From the NCBI GenBank assembly GCA_023445705.1, contig JAEXKM010000441.1:1-8653 (forward strand): a DNA stretch of 8,653 bases, written 5' to 3'. The stretch is from Pseudomonadota bacterium. GTDB lineage: Bacteria; Pseudomonadota; Alphaproteobacteria; Caulobacterales; Caulobacteraceae. The number at the start of each line of letters is the position of its first letter. Position 1 is the first letter of the stretch. The position numbers and the translations under genes were made by a program. Shown here piece by piece: positions 1-5,064 of this stretch. Under the pieces are notes generated by a model. That model saw nothing but the letters and a program-made list of their open reading frames with translations, was not told where the DNA came from and ran no database searches.

Positions 1-296
1 ACGATCAGGTGGCGGCTTGCGATGGTCGCGAGACGGTGGACGCCGAGTGGATCGAGCCGCGCGAGATATTGCGCTTGGCCGAGGCGGGCGAGCGCAAGGT
101 GATCTTTCCGACGCGGATGAACGTGCAACTGCTGGCGGAAGCAGCGAGCGCAGACGATTGCGTAGCGCGGGCCCAGGCGCGGACGCTGGTGACGGTTCAG
201 CCACAGATCGAGGATCGGGCGAACGGGAAGGTTCTCGTTCTGCCGCCGGACGCCGGCTACGGGGCCGTCGAAGAGCCCCTCGCCAACGTCATGTGA
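1..296 (+). CDS. NUDIX hydrolase, C-terminal part (5' end outside window)
   Basis: This reading frame is open from the left edge (first full codon at base 3) and stops with TGA at 294-296, giving about 97 residues of a C-terminus. The visible segments ETVDAEWI, then IFPTRMNVQLLAEA, then a tail ending in PPDAGYG match the region downstream of the NUDIX box in a group of alphaproteobacterial NUDIX hydrolases. In that group a D/E-W-[IV] strand is followed by a 'fPT..N...La' helix. The NUDIX box itself (GX5EX7REUXEEXGU) lies to the left of the window, so catalytic competence cannot be judged. Such enzymes hydrolyse nucleoside-diphosphate-X compounds, but the substrate is unknown here. An internal GTG at 9 could be read as a start, but it would leave no catalytic domain, so I treat the gene as truncated by the window. 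It converges on the Hpt gene with a 7-bp gap. Confidence 0.7.
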   Translation, partial: DQVAACDGRETVDAEWIEPREILRLAEAGERKVIFPTRMNVQLLAEAASADDCVARAQARTLVTVQPQIEDRANGKVLVLPPDAGYGAVEEPLANVM

Positions 297-297
297 C

Positions 298-312
298 GGG
301 GCCTCAGGCCCC
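298..312. terminator. short GC hairpin at the NUDIX/Hpt convergent junction
   Basis: GGGGCC-TCA-GGCCCC forms a perfect 6-bp stem with a 3-nt loop, and the loop is the Hpt stop codon read on the minus strand. It lies 1 bp after the NUDIX stop. There is no T-tract on either side, so it is not a classical intrinsic terminator. It may act as a weak bidirectional terminator or only protect mRNA 3' ends. Confidence 0.3.
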
Positions 313-771
313 GGCGATCTTGCGCTCGAGCTCGTCGAGCATCTGGCGGCCTTGGGGCTGGTCCTCGGTCTTGATGTCCTCGCGAACCGCTGTCTTGATC
401 GCCTCGATGTGTGCGTCGACCACAGCCATGTCGATGCTCAGGCGCTTGTCCTTGTCATCGATCAGACGGCACAGGGACGCCCCGATCGTGGTGATCAGCG
501 GAAATTCGTAGGTCGCGCCGAGACCCTTGAGGTCGTGAACGCGCAAGTAGAGGCCTTCCATGGTTTCGGCGTTCACGCCTTCCTCGCGCACGCGCCCGCG
601 GGCGGCGTCGAGCTTGGTGATCTCGTCCGACAGCCATTGGGCGAAATTGCCCGACAGGCTTTTCAGGGCGGCTTCTGCCTTGGCGATGGCGCTGGGGTCG
701 ATGGCGCCGAGCCGTCCGCCGAGCTTGAGGCGGAGACCAGGTGCCTGGATGACCGGATTCTGTTGGCTCAC
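304..771 (-). CDS. Hpt (histidine phosphotransfer) domain protein, orphan
   Basis: This is a 155-residue soluble, mostly helical protein. Residues 79-83 read HDLKG, followed by LGATYEFPLI and a helix ending CRLID. This is the Hpt signature HxLKG...A....L..., with His79 as the expected phospho-acceptor. Hpt proteins pass phosphoryl groups between receiver domains in multistep phosphorelays. The N-terminal 35 residues (SQQNPVIQAPG... to IDPSAIAKAEAAL) are an extension outside the Hpt bundle. No catalytic ATPase or receiver domain is attached, and no kinase or regulator gene is in the window, so partners must be encoded elsewhere. The start is GTG at 769-771, supported by AGGAGG (complement of 778-783) six bases upstream. 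The gene follows nadK on the same strand after a 74-bp gap and is probably the last gene of the DUF2336-nadK-hpt cluster, although that gap could hold its own promoter. Family assignment is firm; the pathway is unknown. Confidence 0.88.
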   Translation of the reverse strand: MSQQNPVIQAPGLRLKLGGRLGAIDPSAIAKAEAALKSLSGNFAQWLSDEITKLDAARGRVREEGVNAETMEGLYLRVHDLKGLGATYEFPLITTIGASLCRLIDDKDKRLSIDMAVVDAHIEAIKTAVREDIKTEDQPQGRQMLDELERKIAGA

Positions 772-798
772 AACGCGCCTCCTAGAACAACGTCCGGA

Positions 799-822
799 TG
801 TTTAGGGGCGATGCGTTAACAA
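799..822 (-). promoter_or_regulatory. weak candidate promoter for the Hpt gene
   Basis: In the 74-bp gap between nadK and the Hpt gene, the minus strand reads TTGTTAA, nine bases, then CCTAAACA. The second element resembles the Caulobacter housekeeping -10 (GCTANAWC), and the first is a poor match to TTGACGS. The spacing is one base shorter than the usual 10-14. It could give the Hpt gene expression independent of nadK, but the support is slight. Confidence 0.22.
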
Positions 823-845
823 CGGATGATCCGAAAGGCCCGGAA

Positions 846-1628
846 CTAAACGGAAAACTGCTCCGCTAGCACACGCTCTTCAAGGCTGCGGCCTGCGTCG
901 AACAGCATGTGCAGGGTCACGTCGCGGTTCTCGGCCACGTGCACTTCGGCGACGTTCCGCACCTCGAAATTGTCGGCGACGGCGCTGACCGGCCGCTTGT
1001 CGGCCTCCAGAATCTCAAAGGTCACCTTGGCCGTGTGGGGCAGGAGCGCGCCGCGCCAACGCCGCGGGCGGAAGGCGCTGATCGGCGTCAGGGCGAGGAT
1101 CTTGGCGTCCAGCGGTATGATCGGACCGTGCGCAGAGAGGTTGTAGGCGGTGGACCCGGCCGGGGTGGCGACCAGGGCGCCGTCGCAGGAGAGCTCGCCC
1201 AGGCGAACCTTGCCGTCGATGGAAATGCGCAGCTTGGCGGTCTGGCGGGTCTGGCGCAGCAGGGAGACCTCGTTGATCGCGAGAGCCTGGTGGCTTTTCC
1301 CATCCGTGTCGATGGCCGTCATGGCCAGGGGATGGATGAGCGCGCGTTCGGCGGCGTTGATCCGTTCGAGCAGCGCGTCCTCGCTGTACTCGTTCATCAG
1401 GAACCCGACGGAGCCGCGGTTCATGCCGTAGATCGGTCGGCCGTTGCGGAGATTCTCGTGCAGGGTTTCCAGCATGAAGCCGTCGCCGCCCAGAGCCACG
1501 ATGACCTGAGCGTCTTCGTCGGCGGCCTGGCCGTAACGGGCGATGAGCGCCGCCTGGGCCTCTTGGGCCTCGGGGCGATCGCTGGCGGCGAAGGCCAGTC
1601 GGGTGACGAAAGGCTCAGGCTTGAACAT
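846..1628 (-). CDS. nadK: NAD kinase
   Basis: This 260-residue cytoplasmic enzyme phosphorylates the 2'-hydroxyl of NAD's adenosine ribose to make NADP. Diagnostic motifs are in the right order: ALGGDGFML with GGDG at 47-50 (phosphate-donor loop), GSVGFL at 72-77, the NE pair at 119-120, LSCDGALVATPAGSTAYN at about 146-163 (NAD-binding and conserved glycine-rich segment), and LTPISAF at 180-186. Length and motif spacing fit the short alphaproteobacterial NadK type without extra domains. The ATG at 1628 is chosen because it gives the usual N-terminus, but no good Shine-Dalgarno sequence precedes it (GCCGGCCC), so translation may depend on the upstream gene. That gene, the DUF2336 protein, ends only 33 bp upstream on the same strand. 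The stop is TAG. Nothing in the sequence looks broken. Confidence 0.95.
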   Translation of the reverse strand: MFKPEPFVTRLAFAASDRPEAQEAQAALIARYGQAADEDAQVIVALGGDGFMLETLHENLRNGRPIYGMNRGSVGFLMNEYSEDALLERINAAERALIHPLAMTAIDTDGKSHQALAINEVSLLRQTRQTAKLRISIDGKVRLGELSCDGALVATPAGSTAYNLSAHGPIIPLDAKILALTPISAFRPRRWRGALLPHTAKVTFEILEADKRPVSAVADNFEVRNVAEVHVAENRDVTLHMLFDAGRSLEERVLAEQFSV

Positions 1629-1661
1629 GGGCCGGCAAACATCAGTGAAACAGGGTCGGCG

Positions 1662-2696
1662 TCAACCGGCGTTCACCGCCTGACGAAAAGCAGCGCCAGC
1701 GATATGGGCGTCGAAGGGGCCAAAGGCGCCGCTGGCGCGGCGTGCGCCCTCCTGGCCGCCCCCCGGCGCGCCGGCGTTGAGCTGGCGCACCATGGAGAGG
1801 ATCGCCGGGAAGGCGCTGCGGTCGATGCCGACGGCGGCGCAGGCTAGGCCGAGGAGTTCGGGCGCCTGCGAATCCACGGCCTGGCGCACGTGGGTGGTCT
1901 GGAAGCCGCCCAGGGCCGCAAGGGCCGCCAGGAATAGGCTGAGCCGGCCTTCCTTCAGGGCGCGCAGCAGATAGCCGGGGCTGAGCTGACCCGCGGCGGC
2001 GAGCTTGGCGATGAGGCGTCGTTCCATCTCCTCGCGGCGCTCGGAGGAGGGGGCGGCGTGCAGGTCGTCGACGACGAGGCCGAACCGCTCGGCCAGGGCC
2101 TTGCGCAGCGCGCCGCCCGACCAGCCGAAGAGACGCCGGGCCAGGTGCTCGTCCAGGGCTGGGTGACGGGCGAGCGGCGAGCGCAGGGCCGCGATCTGCT
2201 CGGCGGCATCGACCAGCATGGCCATGTCGTGCGTGCTCAGGCGGACCTTCATGTTGCCGGCCAAGGCGTTGAGGACGGCGGGTTCTCCTCGCTGGAGGAT
2301 GGCGGCGACGACGGCGGGCCCGATGGCGGGGCGGCGGGCCACCTCGACCTGGTGCTCGATGTCTCCCTCGGCCAGCACCTCGATGAGATGGTGGTCCTGG
2401 AGGGCGGGGCTGGCGGCGATTACCGGCTGGGCGATTTCGATCGCATCCAGGGCCAGGGTCATCATCAGCGCCGGGTTCGCCCAGCGCGCTGCGGCCAGAC
2501 GGCGGGCAACGCGGCGGCGCACGCCGGGTTCGGCCTCGGCGATCAGGCTGGCCAGCAGCGGCTGGATGGCGACCGAGGCGGGAGCCTGGGCTCCGGCGCA
2601 AAGCTCGACGATCGACAACAAAAGACGCTCGCGATCCGCGGTCTCGGGACTGCGGGCGAGAGAGATCAGCTTGTCGGTGTCGGCTGCGAGGCTCAA
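1662..2696 (-). CDS. DUF2336-family protein, all-helical, function unknown
   Basis: This protein has 344 residues if started at the TTG at 2694-2696. It is rich in Ala/Leu/Arg amphipathic helices with HEAT-like repetition. Examples are IQPLLASLIAEAEPGVRRR (45-63), the repeated 'A..rrpAIGPAVVAAILQRGEPAVLNALAGN' pattern (120-148), and the segment GYLLRALKEGRLSLFLAALA (241-260). This pattern matches DUF2336 proteins common in alphaproteobacteria, which have no established activity that I know of. No signal peptide or membrane segment is visible. The TTG start is preferred because AGGGA sits 7 bases upstream and the resulting N-terminus SLAADTDKLISLA looks natural. The frame stays open upstream to 2906, but that extension is Pro/Arg-rich, antisense to glpK, and looks non-coding. 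The gene is first in a leftward cluster with nadK (33-bp gap) and the Hpt gene, and is divergent from glpK. A scaffold or protein-protein interaction role is possible but is only inference. Confidence 0.82.
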   Translation of the reverse strand: MSLAADTDKLISLARSPETADRERLLLSIVELCAGAQAPASVAIQPLLASLIAEAEPGVRRRVARRLAAARWANPALMMTLALDAIEIAQPVIAASPALQDHHLIEVLAEGDIEHQVEVARRPAIGPAVVAAILQRGEPAVLNALAGNMKVRLSTHDMAMLVDAAEQIAALRSPLARHPALDEHLARRLFGWSGGALRKALAERFGLVVDDLHAAPSSERREEMERRLIAKLAAAGQLSPGYLLRALKEGRLSLFLAALAALGGFQTTHVRQAVDSQAPELLGLACAAVGIDRSAFPAILSMVRQLNAGAPGGGQEGARRASGAFGPFDAHIAGAAFRQAVNAG

Positions 2697-2703
2697 ATGG
2701 GCG

Positions 2704-2708
2704 TCCCT
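2704..2708 (-). promoter_or_regulatory. ribosome binding site supporting the TTG start of the DUF2336 gene
   Basis: AGGGA on the minus strand lies 7 bases before the TTG at 2696-2694. It is the only purine-rich anti-16S match near the start of the conserved-looking protein and decides between this start and longer versions. Confidence 0.5.
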
Positions 2709-2742
2709 GCAAGAGCGCCGAATCTGCGCCGCGGGGATGAAA

Positions 2743-2768
2743 ACATGGTTACCAGATGTTGACCATGT
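2743..2768. promoter_or_regulatory. nested inverted repeats between glpK and the DUF2336 gene (operator candidate)
   Basis: ACATGGT (2743-2749) and ACCATGT (2762-2768) are perfect 7-bp inverted arms 12 bp apart. Inside, TGGT-T-ACCA (2746-2754) forms a second, overlapping dyad, so the GGT/ACC half-site occurs three times in 26 bp. The element lies 36-61 bp before the glpK ATG and 47-72 bp before the DUF2336 TTG, a position suited to a regulator acting on either divergent promoter. A TTGACC hexamer (2759-2764) overlaps the right arm, but I see no convincing -10 partner. The binding protein is unknown. Confidence 0.4.
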
Positions 2769-2794
2769 GGCCGCAGGCGGCGGCAGGAGGAGTT

Positions 2795-2799
2795 GGAGG
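2795..2799 (+). promoter_or_regulatory. ribosome binding site of glpK
   Basis: GGAGG followed by a G run lies 4 bases before the ATG at 2804. A second AGGAGG at 2785-2790 is 13 bases away, which is too far. The nearby site favours 2804 over the in-frame ATGs at 2756 and 2765, which have no Shine-Dalgarno sequence. Confidence 0.6.
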
Positions 2800-2803
2800 G
2801 GGC

Positions 2804-4303
2804 ATGAGCGAACCGCTGATCTTGAGCCTGGACCAGGGCACCACTTCGACCCGGGCGATCCTGTTCGACGCCAAGGGCGCGCCGATCGCCGAGGCGGGGC
2901 GGCCACTCGAACAGTTCTATCCGCGCGATGGTTGGGTCGAGCATGACGCCGAGGAGATTTTCCGAGCGTCCGTCGAGGTGCTGCGCGAGGCGGTGGCCAA
3001 GTCGGGCCGTTCGCTGGACGAGGTGACGGCGATCGGCGTCACCAACCAGCGCGAGACGGTGGTCGTGTGGGACAAAGCGACCGGCCAGCCCATTCACCAC
3101 GCGATCGTCTGGCAGGACCGGCGGACCGCCGACACCTGCGAGCGCCTGCGGGCGGCGGGCAGGGAGGGGCAGGTCACCGAGATTACGGGCCTGCTGCTCG
3201 ACCCCTACTTCTCCGGCACCAAGATCGCCTGGCTGCTCAATGAAGTGGAAGGCGCAAGGGCGCGGGCGGAGGCTGGGGAGCTTCTCGCCGGCACCATGGA
3301 CACCTGGGTGATCTGGCGGCTGACCGGCGGCAAGGTCCACGCTACCGACGCGACCAACGCCTCGCGCACCATGCTGTTCGACCTGCGGGCCCAGGCGTGG
3401 TCGCCCGAGATGGCCGAGATGCTGGGGGTGCCGACCTACCTGCTGCCGCAGGTGCTGGACTGCGCGGCGGACTATGGCGAGACGGCGCCCGAACTGTTGG
3501 GCCGCGCCGTGCCAATCCGCGGCGTGGCCGGCGACCAGCAGGCGGCGCTGATGGGCCAGGGCTGCATCCGCGCCGGGGAGATGAAGGCCACGTACGGCAC
3601 GGGCTGCTTCCTGCTGGTCAATACGGGCGAGCATCTGGCGCCCTCGCGCTCGCGGTTGCTGACAACGGTCGCCGCGCGGTTGGGCGGCCGGCCGACCTAT
3701 GCCTTGGAAGGCTCGATCTTCATCGCTGGGGCGGCGCTTCAGTGGGTCAATAGCGGCTTCGGGGTCGAAGGCGGCGGCGCGGCCGTGGAGAAGCTGGCCC
3801 TGACGGCGCGTGCCGACCACGGAGTCGTCCTGGTGCCGGCCTTCACGGGGCTGGGCGCGCCCTGGTGGGACGCCAACGCACGCGGGGCGCTGTTTGGGAT
3901 GACCCGCGACACGGGTCTGGCCGAAATCGCCCATGCGGCCTTCGACGCCTGCGCCTTGCAGACGCGGGACCTGATCGAGGCGATGCGGGCCGACGCGCCC
4001 GGCGCCTTCGGCAAGGACGTGGAGTTGCGGATCGACGGCGGGATGTCACGCAGCGCGTGGTTCAGCCAGCGCCTGGCCGACCTGACCGGCCTGGCGGTCG
4101 GCCGGGCGAGCTACCTGGAGACGACGGCGCTGGGCGCGGCGCTGTTCGCCGGGATCGGGGCCGGTATCTATGCGGACGCGGCAGAGGCCGCCGCGGCGCG
4201 GCCTTCCACCGAGCGGCTGGAGCCCGAGCTCGGCTCACACGCTCGCGAGGCGGCCTACGCCCGTTGGCTGGACGCGGTCGCGCGAGTGCGAACCAGGGCC
4301 TGA
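2804..4303 (+). CDS. glpK: glycerol kinase
   Basis: This 499-residue cytoplasmic FGGY-family kinase converts glycerol and ATP to sn-glycerol-3-phosphate. It shows the phosphate-binding loop DQGTTSTR (10-17) and the glycerol-contact residues R83-E84 in TNQRET, W103 in VWQDRR and Y135 in DPYFSGTK. It also has MDTWVIWRLTGG (165-176), the catalytic aspartate D244 in GDQQAAL, ATYGTGCF (262-269), GLGAPWWDANARG (349-361) and the DGGMSRS nucleotide segment (411-417). Length and motif spacing match bacterial GlpK exactly. The ATG at 2804 gives the canonical SEPLILSLDQGTT N-terminus. The loop before D244 reads APELLGRAVPIRG and lacks the Gly/Arg residues that bind fructose-1,6-bisphosphate in the E. 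coli enzyme. The C-terminal EIIA-Glc docking segment is also not conserved. No glpF, glpD or glpR is adjacent. The gene is divergent from the DUF2336 gene and convergent with the CHRD gene (5-bp gap), so it appears to be monocistronic. Confidence 0.97.
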   Translation: MSEPLILSLDQGTTSTRAILFDAKGAPIAEAGRPLEQFYPRDGWVEHDAEEIFRASVEVLREAVAKSGRSLDEVTAIGVTNQRETVVVWDKATGQPIHHAIVWQDRRTADTCERLRAAGREGQVTEITGLLLDPYFSGTKIAWLLNEVEGARARAEAGELLAGTMDTWVIWRLTGGKVHATDATNASRTMLFDLRAQAWSPEMAEMLGVPTYLLPQVLDCAADYGETAPELLGRAVPIRGVAGDQQAALMGQGCIRAGEMKATYGTGCFLLVNTGEHLAPSRSRLLTTVAARLGGRPTYALEGSIFIAGAALQWVNSGFGVEGGGAAVEKLALTARADHGVVLVPAFTGLGAPWWDANARGALFGMTRDTGLAEIAHAAFDACALQTRDLIEAMRADAPGAFGKDVELRIDGGMSRSAWFSQRLADLTGLAVGRASYLETTALGAALFAGIGAGIYADAAEAAAARPSTERLEPELGSHAREAAYARWLDAVARVRTRA

Positions 4304-4308
4304 CGGTC

Positions 4309-4893
4309 TCAGGCGTAGGCTGGCGCGCGCCGCCGCCGAAGGGCCGCACCCGCCACGCCGAAGCCCAGGATCATGACCGCCCAGGCCGATGGTTCGGGAA
4401 CTGCCGAGAAGCTTCCGCGGATCTCGCCGCCAGGAAAGGCGGAGGTGTGGATGTTCAGGTAGGCGGTGCCGTTCGCCAAGCCGGTCAGCAGGGCCAGCTT
4501 CGCCACGTCCAGGGTCGGGTAGGCGGCGACGAAGTTCGGATTGTAGCTGGAGGCCAGCGAGAGGTCGAAGGTCTGGCTGTAGCTGCCCGCGGTGACGGCG
4601 GACGGGAAGCCGGGGAAGCTCGGTGTCGGTGTCGCGACCATGGCGCTCGGCGCTGTGCAGCAGTGAATGTGGGCTGCGGTGGTGCCGGCGAGCAGGCCCG
4701 AGAAGGTGGTGTTCAGGGTCAACAGGTCGCCATCGATGACGATCGTCGCTTCGCCCGTCGCGGGGCTGGCGTTGGACGGGACCTCGTTCGCGCCGGAGAG
4801 CACAGACTTATAGGTGATGGCGGCGTCTGCGGTCCCGCCGAATGTGGCGAGGCAGGTGGCGAGGACGAGGGCCTTTACGGGGAAGCCAAGCAT
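4309..4893 (-). CDS. secreted CHRD-domain protein with PEP-CTERM (PEPxxWA) sorting signal
   Basis: This 194-residue exported protein starts with a signal peptide of about 24 residues (MLGFPVKALVLATCLATFGG, then cleavage after TADA). The CHRD domain covers about 26-162: SVLSGANEVPS near its start, AHIHCCT at 74-80, and AYLNIHTSAFPGGEIRGSF at 144-162, the typical closing motif. CHRD domains are beta-rich extracellular modules first described in chordin, and their bacterial role is unclear. The tail is a complete PEP-CTERM signal: VPEPSAWAV (165-173), a hydrophobic stretch MILGFGVAGAAL, then RRRR (186-189). Such proteins are processed by an exosortase/archaeosortase-type enzyme, none of which is in the window. 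The ATG at 4893 is chosen because CGGAGG lies 5 bases upstream and a signal peptide follows directly; the frame is open further upstream but reads as leader DNA. It ends 5 bp from the convergent glpK stop and is divergent from the aldolase-family gene. Confidence 0.85.
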   Translation of the reverse strand: MLGFPVKALVLATCLATFGGTADAAITYKSVLSGANEVPSNASPATGEATIVIDGDLLTLNTTFSGLLAGTTAAHIHCCTAPSAMVATPTPSFPGFPSAVTAGSYSQTFDLSLASSYNPNFVAAYPTLDVAKLALLTGLANGTAYLNIHTSAFPGGEIRGSFSAVPEPSAWAVMILGFGVAGAALRRRRAPAYA

Positions 4894-4898
4894 ATCAA

Positions 4899-4904
4899 CC
4901 TCCG
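4899..4904 (-). promoter_or_regulatory. ribosome binding site of the CHRD gene
   Basis: CGGAGG on the minus strand is five bases before the ATG at 4893. It decides the start in favour of the signal-peptide methionine over the frame's upstream extension to 5034. Confidence 0.65.
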
Positions 4905-4931
4905 AAGGTTCGAGCGGCGGACAGCCAAGAC

Positions 4932-4949
4932 CAACGATGAGTATCGTTG
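4932..4949. promoter_or_regulatory. 18-bp dyad in the CHRD/aldolase divergent promoter region
   Basis: CAACGATGAGTATCGTTG has perfect 7-bp arms around a 4-bp centre. It lies about 39 bp upstream of the CHRD ATG, just downstream of the candidate CHRD promoter and therefore near its predicted transcription start. The half-site CAACGAT occurs again at 5032-5038, exactly 100 bp away on the aldolase side. It could be an operator or an mRNA 5' hairpin; the binding protein is unknown. Confidence 0.42.
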
Positions 4950-4957
4950 TTACGCGA

Positions 4958-4986
4958 ATAGTCCGCTTGCGCCGTGGGAGTGTCAA
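4958..4986 (-). promoter_or_regulatory. candidate promoter of the CHRD gene
   Basis: On the minus strand a perfect TTGACA (4986-4981) is followed after 17 bases by GACTAT (4963-4958), which overlaps ACTATTC, partly like the Caulobacter -10 consensus. The predicted start is near 4950, giving a leader of about 55-60 nt. The -35 is good and the -10 mediocre. Confidence 0.38.
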
Positions 4987-4996
4987 CGCGCCGTGC

Positions 4997-5024
4997 TTGA
5001 CGCTGCGCCCGTCGGGCGCGACTC
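4997..5024 (+). promoter_or_regulatory. candidate promoter region of the aldolase-family gene with internal dyad and GANTC site
   Basis: TTGACGC (4997-5003) matches the Caulobacter housekeeping -35 TTGACGS fully. The expected -10 area contains GACTC (5020-5024) but no good GCTANAWC match, so the promoter is only half convincing. Between the two lies GCGCCC-GTC-GGGCGC (5005-5019), a 6-bp-arm inverted repeat placed where a repressor could block polymerase. A further dyad, TGATC-AAC-GATCA, lies at 5028-5040. Confidence 0.33.
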
Positions 5025-5064
5025 TGATGATCAACGATCAGAAAGAACTCGAAGGGAGGCCGCT

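Noticed and set aside
909..1847. 312-codon plus-strand frame antisense to nadK
   Set aside because: Low-complexity Gly/Ala/Val composition with no recognisable motif. It is a shadow of nadK, which carries every family signature.
2759..2764. TTGACC as a glpK -35 element
   Set aside because: No -10-like sequence follows at 10-19 bases; that area is the GC-rich run leading into the ribosome site.
2697..2906. N-terminal extension of the DUF2336 frame back to 2906
   Set aside because: The extra 70 residues are Pro/Arg/Ser-rich, antisense to the glpK start, and unlike the helical body. TTG at 2696 with AGGGA upstream is a better start.
2693..3934. 413-codon minus-strand frame antisense to glpK
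   Set aside because: The protein is Arg/Gly/Pro/Gln-rich with no family motif, as expected from antisense reading of GC-rich coding DNA. glpK on the plus strand is unmistakable.
4893..5034. Upstream extension of the CHRD frame to 5034
   Set aside because: It would bury the signal peptide internally and cross the promoter and dyad. The ATG at 4893 has an ideal ribosome site.
3865..5064. 400-codon open extension in front of the aldolase-family gene
   Set aside because: It is an out-of-frame reading of glpK and an antisense reading of the CHRD gene. The ribosome site at 5052-5059 and the family N-terminus both mark 5065 as the start.
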